Of a stretch of DNA of 64,000 nucleotides, positions 1 to 11,876 are shown one piece after another. The DNA lies in assembly GCF_030272615.1 (NCBI RefSeq), contig NC_081412.1, forward strand, positions 38,570,911 through 38,634,910, in the 5' to 3' direction. Position 1 is the stretch's first letter. Every line of letters begins with the position of its first letter. The DNA comes from Cryptomeria japonica. Lineage: Eukaryota; Streptophyta; Pinopsida; Cupressales; Cupressaceae. Made by a program: the position numbers and the translations under genes. The notes beneath the pieces are model-generated. The model was not told the origin of the DNA. It searched no databases and saw only the letters and a program-made list of their open reading frames with translations.

Positions 1-44
1 AAATTGTCAAAATATGTAGTGACATTTAGGATTCCAATCATGCA

Positions 45-1831
45 ATGATAAATGTCATTCAATCAAATAGCCTTGGAGACCAGATTAATATAAGTGAGCT
101 TCCTTGGTTATTAACGGACCAACAAAGCAATGCTATAAAAGAAGTCATACGAAAAAATCAATTTCCCATAGGATTTGTTGCGAACATAAACAATCTCATA
201 TCAAAGAAAAGTGAATTTGGGCCAGGGATGAAAATGCATGATTGGCATACCTTCATTAAGGTAATTCATGTTCTTGTGTTTTTAGTATGTATTTAAGTAC
301 TACACGTATGTGTACTTTCATTATGTTACAAAAAAATGAAAAGATAATTTTATAATTGTTGCAGTACGTTCTACCTCTATCTCTCCCAGATGACTTCGAC
401 AATAATGTCAAGCAAGTCATATATGATCTTGGAAAATACATGAGGTAAGTAGTGATATTTGTTTAGTTTGTTGTATAGATATTATATTTGCGATTTGTTT
501 TACTTGTTATGTAATATACTTTTTTGCATCTTGAATACCTTGTAGGTGGTTGTCATGTAAAGAAATCCATAAAGACAATATAAAATATTGGAAGAGAAAA
601 ATTCCTCATTTAATGTGTGAAATGCAAAAGTGTCTACCTCCATCTTTTTTCAATGCACAAGAACACTACCTCATACACCAAGTTGAGGAGATTGAATTGT
701 GTGGACCTATACACACTAGGTCAATGTGGATGGTTGAGAGGCACTTGAAATTTTTGAAGGCTTTGGTTCAACAAAGAGCACATCCTAAGGGTTCTCTGGT
801 GGAGGGATGTATGGTATACGAGACTATGGTGTACATTTCTGAATATCTTCCTAAGTTTGCAGCAAAGATCCACGTGGATCGCATTTGGGATCCCAACACC
901 ATTAACAAATTCGAAGGGGAGTACTTGATGGGGAAATATAGATTGAGGAAAGTGAGAGGTAATTATAAGATGTTATTGTATTTAATTAATTCTTAATCTT
1001 CAAAATAAATTGATTGTAAGACGTCTATTTTTTTTTGTACAATTGGTCGAGAGTGGGATGCACTACATTTGTATATTGCAAATAATCTTGATTGGATGAC
1101 AGTATGGATTGAACACTGTCAACATTCTGGACGCATGTTAACATGGGAAGGTGTGGCTTCATTGGTTAAAGAAGCACATCGTAATGGAGATTCTGCAAAG
1201 GGAAATTGATTTAGCATATGGTTTAAGAGATAAACAGGTACGTATAAATTTATTAATCACCCATATGTTTATCAACTCACAATACAATAAATTTTACATG
1301 TTTGACATATCGCAGGTCAAACACCACAACGATATGTGCTGCAATGGTCATAAATTTCGCAATAAAAAGTTGGATGACACGAAGAAAACTTGTGATTCTG
1401 GCATCACTACAGTCTTTGAGGTGACAAATATTTCATCGAGAAATGACATTCATCCTCAACATTCTCAAAATCGATACTATGGCATTTTGGATGATATACT
1501 TGAGTGTGACTTTAATTCCTTCAAATTAGTTTTGTTCATCGTCAAATGGTACAGGCTACGATTGAATAAAAATGATCCTGATAGAACTGTTATTGAACAT
1601 GATAATGGTTTTATAATGCTAAATACAAGGTCATTTGAACCAGTTGGGGATGAGCCCTATGTTCTTCCAAGCCAATGTGAGCAAGTATTTTACTCAGACG
1701 TTCCACATAAACTGGGTTGGTCATTTGTTGTTAGACATGATCCAAGAGGAAGGCCGATAAAGTATAATGTGATGGAAGAAGAAGATACTGAAGAAGTAGA
1801 AGATGAAGTGGATGATGATCATGATCAATAG
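45..1831 (+). CDS. CACTA transposase C-terminal exons (DUF4218 + DUF4216)
   Basis: This is the C-terminal part of a Tnp2-type transposase, which cuts and joins CACTA ends in the nucleus. Visible exons are 45-260, 365-444, 546-958, 1052-1237 and 1316-1831, with GT..AG borders and phases that join well (for example KVR|EWDALH and DKQ|VKHHND). Exon 1 holds the MKMHDWHTFIK motif. Exon 3 carries DUF4218 (ELCGPIHTRSMWMVERHLK, EGCMVYETMVYISEYL). Exon 5 carries DUF4216 (YYGILDDILECDFNSFKL, SQCEQVFYSDVP). The catalytic N-terminal half is outside the window. The reading shifts near 1195 between KEAHRNGDSAKG and QREIDLAYGLRDKQ, which suggests a 1-base indel or an unrecognised splice. The protein ends in an acidic tail at TAG 1829-1831, and the same frame runs on into the GAA/GAT repeat. 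Confidence 0.82.
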
Positions 1832-1847
1832 TTTCTCAATGACGATG

Positions 1848-2018
1848 AAGAAGAAGAAGAAGAAGAAGAAGAAGAAGAAGATGATGATGATGATGATGAT
1901 GATGATGGTGTTGGTGATGGTGATGGTGATGGTGATGGTGATGGTGATGGTGATGGTGATGGTGATGGTGGCGAAGACGTTGATGATGATGATGATGATG
2001 ACGACGACGATGATGACA

Positions 2019-2051
<33 letters not shown>

Positions 2052-2056
2052 TTGGT
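1848..2056 (+). repeat. GAA / GAT / GGTGAT microsatellite (acidic tail coding)
   Basis: Compound repeat of (GAA)n, (GAT)n, about ten GGTGAT hexamers, then more GAT/GAC. In the frame of the upstream DUF4216 exon it reads as poly-Glu, poly-Asp, (Gly-Asp)n and poly-Asp after one TAG codon. It therefore looks like an expanded acidic tail of the transposase. On the other strand it reads as meaningless poly-Ser. Confidence 0.9.
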
Positions 2057-2509
2057 GATTGCTTATTACCTATGTGATGGATTACATGTTTATGATGACA
2101 CATGATATGTGATGCTAATTGTGATGCTCAATTACATATATGATGACACATCATGTGATGCTTCTGATGCTTATGATACATATGTATTTATTGTTTATCA
2201 ACTTACAAATGTAGTAATGCTTATGATGCTCAATTGATGGTGTTGATTTCAGGTATAGTCCCTATGTGATGTTGTCATCCTTGGTGGGAACAGGTCATTG
2301 ACTACAGACATCGTCAACCATTTAGTTGAGGATCTTGCATAGTCTACATAAAGTAAAGGTAAGGAATTAAAAAATTTACAATGATTTTGATGACAACATC
2401 TTTTTATTATTTAATACTCTTTTGGTCTACAAAGTTCATGTTGTTCATGTTGTGTACTATGTAATTTCGCTAACATTTTTTATATTTTTTCTTTGTCACA
2501 GGCCGACAT

Positions 2510-5411
2510 GGATCCATCACATATTGCAGATAGAGATGTAGCTTGTGACACTTCTACCGAGTAGGTAAAACTCATTGTAATTGTACAAATTAGATAGAAG
2601 CAAACTGTTACATTATTATGTTCTTTTTTTTAGTGATTTATACTAATTTTGTAATTGTTAATGATATTCTTGACACAGACGGATGTTCGGGGAAAGGGAA
2701 AGGGAGTTGCAATACCTGAGCACCTTTCTATGGATGTGGAATCATTAGGGTTAAGCAATGATGACCTTGAAGATCCCACAGACCTTGTGAAATTCTTTAA
2801 AATGCCTCTTATAAAAATTAGAAAAGAGATTGTTGCTTTGGCAGCTGTGCATCCTACCACTGATGAGATACGATAGAGGGTGGAATTATTGTTTAAGACA
2901 ATAGAAAACTTGCAAGTAAGTAGTAATGAAAGCTTTAATTATAACAAAAGTTCAATAATGGTTTAAATTTTATTCTCTTTTATGTCATTAACTAAAATAT
3001 GTACGTATTGTTTTTACAACAATTTATCTGCCCTCATGAAAGTCATTCCCATGATCAGGGTGTTGCAGGATCTTCAGGTGATGACAATTTTCTTGTATTA
3101 TCACTTTCTTGGCTTATCACTCTGAGTACCCAAAACACATCATACTTGATACTGTCAATTTTCAAAATAAAGGTTCATCCTTGTTTACAATTCTTGCACT
3201 TTTCATATATTTAATGTTTGATATATTTAATGTATTATTCTTTAGGTGTTGTCAATGTTACTGTGCAAATGCCACTGCCGCCTCATCAGAGATCACCCTC
3301 ACCTGTATTGCCGACTGCAATGTCGGCAACATGTAGCATGCAGACATCCTCTAGTGCACATCATATTGGCCCGCCCATTGTTGGTAGATCCCTCTTTTGC
3401 TCTATCTTCTATCATGTGTCTATTTCCCTTCAAGCGTTCTTTCTTGAATTCTAATGCCATTTCATAGTGGATTCATTTTTTGCAAGAGGAGATGCACATG
3501 AGGATGTGCCAGAGGCGACTATTGCTGATAACATACCATCATTTCCTAGATCTTCTTGTATTGCTAGTACGAGAATGTTGCAGGCCACATTGGTGGTGAG
3601 CGACAAAGAAATGCTTCCCTTAAAGATACAAAAGGTTCCAAGTACTTTAAAATTATTATTATATATATTCTAATTGTAATTTACTTTATGATCACTCGTT
3701 TTGGACTAATGATCCCATGAATTTTTTGCAGGCAATGATATTTTCTATAAACATCTTAGTGACATTGCATTGAAGATATTTGGGCCCACCATACGTAAAA
3801 GGTGGTACATCATATGTGAACTAACCCTTATCCACTTTTGATTTCATATCATTGCTAGAATAGTTTTCCTTTGACCCATTTCTTGAAGTGTAATAAATGT
3901 AGATTCAATTCATTTCTAAATCTAATAGGTTTGTTTTTGCTTTAAAAGGTGGAATGACCAAGAAAAAAGGTTAAAAGATGAACTGACAAACCAAATGGTT
4001 GAGTGGTTTGAAAATGACACCTTTGACAAAACCAAGATCCTTGAAAAAGTTGGCACATATCTAAAGTATGTGAGGGACCAATATAGGACCCATTTGGAGA
4101 GGAACCTAAAGTACGAGTGTCCCCCCATGATTCCAATGAGGGAGTGGAAGGACCTGATTTTGGATGCCAAGGAAAGAATTGAAAGGAAAAAAGGAAATAC
4201 ACCACTAGATGCCAAAAGAAGGTACGAGATACTATTAAGAATGTAATTATGTACTAATTAATTACTCTTTATATTTATATAATCTAACATATTTTAAACT
4301 TTATATAAACTGAGTGACACTTTCAAGGCAACCAAGACAAGGCAAGAAAAGCACAGGCAACACAAACTCGGCTTTGGTGGTTACATGAAACTTGCTGCAC
4401 GAATTGTAAGTATCTCATGTAAATGAAATATTGCATCAAAATATTAATAAATTGATCAAACAATGCAAGAAAAATTCACGATACCAAGCAAAAATGTAGG
4501 GCTTTGAATTCAATATAGCGCCCACAGAAGATGAAAAGAGAATTGCCTACCAGCAAGGCTATTCAGCCGTGGCTGATCGGCTATGAGAATTGAGTGGGCA
4601 TACACAACATTCGAGTGCATCCATCACACAGGTAAATATGGTAAATGGAAGTTGTTTCAAATTGAATACTTTACCAATAATCTAATTGATGTTGAGTTCC
4701 AACATAAAGTGACTATATTTGTTTTAAATAAGCAAGCAATGATAACAATGTGCATGTCATTGGAATGTAGCCTGCTAATTGTGAAACACCACCTGCACAT
4801 GAAGGTCCGGATGTGCATCCCAGTAGTGGAGGTATTCATTTGCTATTCAAATTGATTTATTTATCTATTAATACAAGTATGTATATCTTAATTTGTAATT
4901 AGAGTAGTAATTAATGTAACCTTTTTTGTTAATATTTTAGAGCATGTAGTTGGTGGTGAGCAAGTGGAGCATGTTCTGGGTACACAACCTCAAGAACATG
5001 ATGTTCCCCACTCAGGTAAAGAGGACCACTGTTATTGCTTTAAACAAATATAATTGCAATTGGTGTTCAGCATTAATGTAACCTTTAGTATTTCAACTCT
5101 AGATGATCTAGAGGGTGTTCAGCACGTTGAGGTTGAGGCTACACAAAATGATGTGGCCCCATCAGGTAAAGAGCACAACAATTATGTTCTCTAAATTAAT
5201 GAAATACTTGTAACAATAATAATTTTTTTTTTGAATTTAACCCATTTCTTTGTTATTGCAGAGGACCCCCCTTCGCTTCAGTGTCCTCGTCCTCAGTATA
5301 GGACTAGGCATACATTGAGATCATGAGCAGTTGGTGGAACATCTGCAGAGGGGGGAAATGATGAAGAAACTGATGTTCCACTTAGTCTTTTCATAGCTTC
5401 AAAGAAAAAAT
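2510..5411 (+). CDS. Second CACTA gene, Transposase_24/tnpA-like, multi-exon
   Basis: A multi-exon plus-strand gene follows the transposase. It appears to start at ATG 2510 (MDPSHIADRDV). The next exon begins near 2680 after ACACAG (TDVRGKGKGVAIPEHLSM). The most diagnostic exon, 3950-4222, reads MVEWFENDTFDKTK, then YLKYVRDQYRTHLERN, then CPPMIPMREWKDLI. It continues after an intron at about 4310-4408 with KATKTRQEKHRQHKLGFG and GYMKLAARI, the wording of plant Transposase_24 proteins of En/Spm elements. The last exon, after TTGCAG at about 5262, reads DPPSLQCPRPQYRTRHTLRS and ends near 5411 past an in-frame TGA. Several exon borders in 2880-3940 and 4500-5260 are uncertain. The family's usual role is binding subterminal repeats together with the transposase. 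Confidence 0.62.
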
Positions 5412-7060
5412 AAAGAAAGAAATGATTGTAATCTAACTAATTTGATAATGACTGATTTTTATGTGTTAGTGAATGTAATTATGTGCTAATTAATGGTTAT
5501 GAATGATATGTGTTAATTAATATTGATGAATGTTGTGTGTTAATTAATGTTAATCAATGTTATGTGTTAATGAATGTTATGTGATATTAATGAATGAATG
5601 CTATATTTTATTAATGGCAGAAAGAATTAATGAATGAATGTTATAAGATGTTAATAGGGAATTTAGAGTGATGTTAGGGGGGGGGGGGGAGGGGCCAAAT
5701 GAGCTTCCACCTTCACGTGGTTAGCCCTGTTAAGTAGAGAATATTAAACTATTCTCAAAACCAAGCGAAGCTCAACAAGGTAACACACTTTTCAATAATT
5801 CATTATGTTGCACAGTTAATCTTATTGAATAATGTATATTGAATCTTAATTGCAGGATGCAAGTGGAGCCAACATGAACAACAACACCACAAGTTGTTGG
5901 GTATAATGAACTCCCATATTGTCTTGTCTGTACATGAACAATATGAGTTTCTTCTAGTGTTGATATCCAAAGTAGGACTGCAAAAGTTATGAATATGCCT
6001 CATCCTTGTAAGTTTTTTTATTACTTGTAAGTAATGAATATGCCTCATCCATGTAAGTTTTTTATTTATTTGTAAGTCATGAATATTGCTCTTTAGTTAA
6101 TTAAAATTAAATGAAAATATTTAATGAATACACAAAACTATATACATATGCAGGCGCACCATGGTTGAGATGGTCCAACTCCCCAGTCTCACTCTACGAC
6201 TAAGCTCATGCCATATCTAAATCAAAGACATCTCAAATACATGGTCCGTGGAAAGCTGCAAAACGCCATTTTCATACATAAGCAAGACATACACAATTGG
6301 GCAAAATCACCAAGAGAACGGTAAAAAGTGTGTTTGAGATTATATCATGGATGCTTTTAAGGATTGTATCATGGATGCAAAAAATCTCTTCATTAATCCT
6401 TGACTCATGATTTCTATAATACTTCTTTAGACTTCTCATGTCATTTGTTGCACTTCTTCACTATTTTGGACTGAGTTTCAACTATGAATTTGCCTTGACT
6501 TATGACTATACCTAGCTTTGTCCTATCTTTTTAAGCTTCCTCTTTGAATTGTGGTTGTAGCTTTGATAATACCTTTTTAATGTTGCACTATTTGTAAGGA
6601 GGACAACTCCTAATGCATGTTGCAAATTGTGTTCTAGTGACTGAGACTAACCTAATGTGTCTCTGAATGGCATAAATTGCCAGGATGGAGATATAGCAGA
6701 TGAGTTCAAGATTGTTGTTGTAGAAATTATTTGATTTCTGTGCTTGAAATTTATGTATATACACTATTTATAGTCTACTCTATATTTCCTACTCAACTAC
6801 TCCTATTGCTTTAAAATGAAATGTGAACTGATGAATTGTATTCTATAGATGACCAGTGCCTTTCTTCGTTGTTTGGGCTACAAAGTCTTTATATTTCTTT
6901 AGGAATTATTGAGTAAACTTATGAGATAATTTTTAGATCCACCACCTCTCGATGAGTCTATCAGATACATTATTACCAAGCGTTGTGGCTTTTCGGCATA
7001 TAACTAGAAACCAACATTTTTTGTTTAACAAACTGGAAGATAAAAAAATTGAGTATTGTC
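5412..7060. other. No gene seen; AT-rich intergenic DNA
   Basis: AT-rich sequence with short TTAATGAATG-type direct repeats at 5500-5650 and a G-run at 5678-5690. About 40 bases (6132-6174) recur at 8874-8915, and about 110 bases (6946-7055) recur in diverged form at 9190-9300. I see no coding signal. Confidence 0.6.
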
Positions 7061-7065
7061 ATCTC

Positions 7066-7790
7066 CTCATCGATACCTATCTGGTATCCATCAGTCCCTT
7101 TTTATTTCAAAGAAACCCTAGGATTCGGTGACTTCCTTTAGTTTTCCATCAAAATGCTTTTTCCATCGATATCACTATGCTCCTTCAATGAATGGGTTTG
7201 TTGTCTCACCGAAGCCCCTTTTATCCTCTCTTTGTCGTCTTCCACCAATAAAGTTGTATCGATGAAACCATGTGTATCGGAGACATGCATTTTAGTCTCC
7301 TCGAAACTCATATTCTCATTTAAATATTTTTGCTGTCTGCTGGGTTTCATGTCAAAGAGACTTTGGACTTCAGTGACTTCTTTTGTCCTCCCATCGAAAC
7401 TCATATCCTTATCGATATCATTCATCGATGTAGTTTTCTTTTGTTTTATTGACATCACTTTTTTGATGAGAATGCTTCTTTTGGTGAATCTTCTTTATCT
7501 TGCATCGATGATATTGTTTCTTCGAAAGCCTTTTCTCATCGATGGGGGCCACCTCTGCTTTCTTCGATATCTTTTGTTGGTGGGACCGTCTCTTTTGATG
7601 AGTCTTTTTGCACCGATAGTGTTATATCCTCGAAGACCTTTTCTTGTCGATGAGAACCATCTCCACTTTCCTCGAAATCTTTTATCAATGGAGTTACTGT
7701 CTTCGATGAGTCCTTTCTGAAGTTGATTGGCATTTTCTTTCTTCGATGCCCCTTTTATATCGATGAGACATCGCTGGGTCTAATTGACAC
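7066..7790 (-). repeat. TCGAT-rich dispersed repeat, copy 1
   Basis: This stretch aligns by eye with 19356-19840 in the same orientation (shared CATCGATATCACTATGC, CGATATCTTTTGTTG, ATCGATGAGACATCGCTGGG). The word TCGAT recurs roughly every 30 bases. Minus-strand reading frames (7138-7458, 7536-7733) contain internally repeated peptide units (KDIEESRGGPHR, KDFEESGDGSHR). The two copies bracket the El-C ORF remnants, so they may be decayed LTRs of El-C, but I could not define ends or TSDs. The peptides match nothing I recognise. Confidence 0.6.
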
Positions 7791-7799
7791 TATTTGAAT

Positions 7800-8439
7800 C
7801 TTAGATACTTCGATAGAATGCTTTTAGACTTGTTCAATAACTTATGGGTTATTACGGTATCAATGAAAATGATGATTTCTTCCAAAGAGAGATGGCTTTT
7901 ATGATTTAATTTCTCAAATCAAGATATTTTACTTAATTCAGATTTGATGCTCAACAAAATGACTGCACTATCACCAATCTATCTTAAAGATTTGACTACT
8001 CTTTAGATTATGATTATGAGTGTCATGATATTTCATGAGACTACTCTATCCCCATATGCAACCCTTTGTTCCCACAAATCAATGCTTTGAACTTGACTGC
8101 AACTTTATAGTGATCACTGTCTTTGTACAGTAAGCTTGCTACTTTCTCAACTTTTGATATATTGGAGGCTCCTAGGATGGTTTCTATCTTATAGTCACAA
8201 TACCTTGCTATAATTTGTAGCTATTGTATGTTTATTTGTTTTCTATGTTTATTTTTTTTCCACTCTTAACTCATAGTTCAACCAAATATGGTTCATCTTG
8301 GAATCAATGCACATCGGTTATAATCATTTTATAACCAGTCTCCATGGTTGCAAGACCTGAAGAAGGATTCTTATCATCAATTAGATGCATACTTTTGGGA
8401 ATATAGAAAGACAAAAATATATATTAGAACTGTATTTTT
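7800..8439. other. No gene seen
   Basis: AT-rich DNA between the TCGAT-rich repeat and the LTR-like segment. I see no open frame of interest, structured repeat or RNA gene. Confidence 0.5.
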
Positions 8440-8835
8440 TGTTGAGTCATAATATGATGTGTTAATTTAGCTAAATAAGGGAACCAATATTGTATTAGGT
8501 TTAATTCCATGATGACAGTTGAAGCTTGTTAGAGATAGGGGATTTGTAGCAGTTGGCTTGTTAGGTTATGTCACAATCCTATGAAGGTCCTTGTAAACCG
8601 TTAATGTCAGTAGACATGAGACTGTTATATAACGAATTGAATTAGCTAAACCTAGAAGTTTTGTAACCAATGAATCAACTGACTCAAGTGTATGTTAATT
8701 ACCTTATGATGGTCATTTATGACCATTATTCTTAGTAGACATTAAGTAGTTCGCTAGATAGCTGGTTAGTAAACCAGTGAGTTAGTTGGCTCAAGTGTAT
8801 GCCAGATGTGGAATATTACATGTGGTATCAGAGCA
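8440..8835 (+). repeat. LTR-like 3' end with iMet-type primer-binding site
   Basis: At 8824-8835 the sequence TGGTATCAGAGC matches the classical primer site complementary to initiator-Met tRNA. It directly follows AT-rich sequence ending GAATATTACATG, as an LTR end would. The left LTR boundary near 8440 is a guess from a TGTTGAG start. No gag follows: the sequence soon enters the 8874-8915 duplicated segment, so this is a truncated relic. Confidence 0.5.
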
Positions 8836-9375
8836 ACCAAGTTCGACATTGAACCTCAGGTTTTCCACCTATAAACAAAACTATATACATATGCAGGCAC
8901 ACCATGGTTGAGATAATATGCAAGCGCACTATATACAAAACTATATTCGCAAGTAAATATTTTATTCAAATCCATAATATGAAACATAGAGTTTTACTGG
9001 AAGAACATAAGTAACCTTATCTCCTTTAGATAATATCACAAGCAACTACCTACAGAAAGATGCAATAATCCACAACATATACACAAAGGAAAGATGACTG
9101 ATTATATTATGTATGTTCACAAAATGGTACAATAGTAAGCTTGAGGCTATATTCTACTTCTTCTCTAATGATCCTTATTATTACAAAAGTTCCCTCATTT
9201 ATATGAGGGTATACATTGTCACCAAGCATCGTGGCTTTTTCAGCACATAACTATTAATTAGAACTTTTGTTAACAAACTGGAAGATAAACAAGTTCAGCA
9301 TTCCTATGTGTTGAATGTACTTATCATCTTTATACATTAGAACATCATTGTTAGTGTCCTCATGTCTCTTTCTGT

Positions 9376-10978
9376 CTAGAAATGATTGGATAGAATATGG
9401 TTAACACAAAGTGATAATTCTTTGTCCTGATCCAACTCTGCTACTGCTTGATTATTATCATCAATGAACTCTTGTTTCCACTGTTTGAACGATATTAACT
9501 CACCATTACTATAGAAAGAGGGCACCCTAGGGGTATTCCCATCATCCAGCCTCTGAAGCTCTTTCCTTAATTGATTTGCCAATTCATCATGGGACTTCAA
9601 GTAAGCCTCAGCTTCAATTTTCTCACCTAGATTAATCAGACTATTGTCATTCATCATGTCTTCCAACCGAGACCTGAGCCTTTCATGCTCTTTCAAAGCT
9701 CTGACTATTCCAGTGTATGTTTTCCAATAGATTTCTAAAACTTGCATCATACTTCTAAACCTATGTTCAATGATCTCTAGAATCAACTTATCCATCTTTT
9801 TTTGTACCTTTTCTACTTGCCGAGATGTCTTTTCAGCCCTGTTCCTCTAATACATAGCGTCTGTCAAGGCATCCATGGCATCTCTGTCAACACCGTATGT
9901 CATCCCTATTTGACTAGTACCTATATCAATCTGAAGCAATCTTGCTTGCAGCCTCTATTTTTCTTCATCGGTTTTCTCATATAGGCTTTTGTATGTAGAA
10001 TTTTCTTAGACCAAAAACTCTATCTGATCTTGGTTCAGTTTAGCGACATCCAAATTTAGTTTGGTAGTTGTTCTAGGGTCAGTCTTTCCAACCTGCTACA
10101 CCATCAAATGTCCAAAAGCTTCTTCTGTATCAACCAATATAGGTCTTTTATCTTTAGGATAGATAGACTACTATAGAAGAGCCTTCTGATCTGGATCATA
10201 TCCTGATCCTCTAAAGAGTTTATCAATCTCTTTTGGAATCATTTGCCTACTTGGGTCCGGTTTCTTGAGGAATCCATCAAACAACAAGGTAGAGTTCATG
10301 TTCCATCCAGAGTATAATAGCACACTAGCTTCCTTAAGCAAATGTCTTCCCTTCTCAGGTGTCATTTCTCTCATCACAAGATCCATCTCCTCTTGTAACT
10401 TTTGAAGCTGCTACTCTTCTTCACTATTTCTCATGTTATTCCTAATTTGAGATCCTTTATGTTGATAGAGGAATGCGGTGAACTCCTTGGAAGCAATGAA
10501 GTCACTATCAGCAATGAAATCCTCATGCTCCAGGAATCTGATGTCAGCCACTTCTCGGACATTTAGTTATTCTGTTGCCAAGTATATTGGTGTATCCTCT
10601 TCATAACCAGGGGGGTAATCCTCTTGAGGAGTGAATGGAACGATGCCAGATGTGGAAGTAGGAGACATATGAACCAAAGGCTCTGTATTCCTAATAGCAT
10701 CAATGTAATCCCTAAAAACATGAGGCGGAACTCCCTCAAGTATTTCCAATTCATGCTCCACAAGTTTGTTGGCCAACTCCAAGGGGTCTTCAATCTTTTG
10801 TAGCACATTCTCATCCTTTTTCCTTCTAAAAAGCTTCCATTTATAAGCTTGCATTGCTTTCTCAAACTTTATTCACTTCACTCTGGCCTCTTCTCTACCA
10901 ATGTTCTTAATGAGGTCATCCAGTAGGTAAGATTTATGCTCTCCAGCCTTCAACTTTTGTGATGACCGGGCTATCCTT
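9376..10978 (-). pseudogene. El-C large ORF, C-terminal part (split by El-A)
   Basis: The minus-strand open segments 10854-10567, 10386-10171 and 9795-9376 are all in one frame. They are separated only by stop codons (for example TGA after EEARVK) and together make a helical, charged C-terminal region. Visible pieces include QAYKWKLFRRKKDENVLQ, LLKEASVLLYSGWNMNSTL and a coiled-coil-like end (EHERLRSRLEDMMNDNSL). The first codons below the El-A insertion continue the reading frame found above it at 17532-17550 when El-A and one ATGTA copy are removed. The whole ORF would be about 1,006 codons from 18943 to 9376. No protease, RT, integrase or RNase H motif is visible. Function unknown; by position and plan it resembles the large ORFs of El-A and El-B. 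Confidence 0.7.
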
Positions 10979-10983
10979 ATGTA

Positions 10984-11805
10984 TGTTGGCATATGGACAC
11001 TCCAATGAGATATTGTGTGTGATTGAAGGTTTTGTCATTGATGGCAACCTTGCAATCCTATGACACCGGCAAGACATTATACCGACAAAGCATTAATCAA
11101 GAAAGACAGTACACCGACATTAGCAAGATCAATCTACACCGACACCGACACAAAAGATGTACACCGGCACAAAAGAGAACATGTATACCAGCACAGAGGC
11201 CGACAGGATTTTTGATATGTAATATTTTGTTTATTATTGTAAGCTGACTTGGCAAATTGTAAAATGACTCTTGTATATAAAAGAGATCATTGTAGACATT
11301 TGTAGGATATGGATAGGAAGTATAAAGAAAATTATAAGGCAGACCTAATGTGGGAATTGTAGATCAAGGGTATATGTAAAGAACAGAGCAAGAACCGGTA
11401 CTGAATCTGGCATTGAAGATGCTATTGTAAAGCAGTATAGAATATTGGATTTGTGTAAATCCTCATTGTAAGTCAGTGTGACTTTTTATTGAGCAGTGTG
11501 CTCTAGGCAGTTGGCCTTCCTACATGCATAGGCCCCTATTGTAACTAATATTCTCTTATTGGCCAGTAAGTGAATATTGTGGGTCACAAATCCCACCAAG
11601 GTTTTTCCCACACCAGGTTTCCTCATTAAACATCTTGTGTTATGGTGTTCTTTTCATGTCGATGTTTTTGATTCTATTATTTACATTAATTCTTGCATAC
11701 TGGTATACTGTTACTTTATGTTCTGCATGTTCAATTTTAAGAAAATTACATTACTGGTTAGATACTGATTCACCCCCCCTCTCAGTATCTGTGTGAACCC
11801 TAACA
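10984..11805 (+). repeat. El-A 5' LTR
   Basis: 822 bases, TGTTGGCATATGG...ACCCTAACA. A TATA-like GTATATAAAAG lies at about 11273-11283 and is conserved in the 3' LTR near 16991, marking the likely U3/R promoter. Further on is the block CACAAATCCCACC..GGTTTTTCCCAC..GGTTTCCTC, a theme that recurs in other copia-type LTRs of this window. Confidence 0.92.
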
Positions 11806-11822
11806 ATTGGTATTAGAGCTTG
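11806..11822 (+). promoter_or_regulatory. El-A primer-binding site
   Basis: ATTGGTATTAGAGCTTG directly abuts the 5' LTR end. It differs at one position from the usual initiator-Met primer site (TGGTATCAGAGC). It would prime minus-strand DNA synthesis if pol were supplied in trans. Confidence 0.85.
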
Positions 11823-11876
11823 GTCCTCTATTTTCAGAAGCCTAATAGCTTGAGGAAGTTCTTGACACCGGTAAAG

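Larger units (their letters stand above)
1..5411 (+). mobile_element. CACTA (En/Spm) DNA transposon, 3' portion
   Basis: Two consecutive plus-strand genes carry CACTA hallmarks: a transposase C-terminus with DUF4218 and DUF4216, then a second spliced gene that resembles the plant Transposase_24/tnpA-type partner. The DDE core and the 5' terminus lie before the window. I could not find a convincing 3' TAGTG terminus or subterminal repeats after 5411, so the right end is only the end of recognisable coding sequence. Confidence 0.75.

Noticed and set aside
1825-2105. Overlapping ORFs on both strands at 1803-2105 (poly-Met and poly-Ser proteins)
   Set aside because: Products of the GAT/GAA microsatellite in the wrong frames; only the acidic frame continues a real exon.
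5678-5692. G-run as a transposon terminus or quadruplex
   Set aside because: Single homopolymer run; no matching terminus or TSD found, and such runs are prone to sequencing error.
7154-7720. 188-codon plus-strand ORF at 7154-7720
   Set aside because: Hydrophobic, low-information translation antisense to the repeated minus-strand peptide frames; no family recognised.
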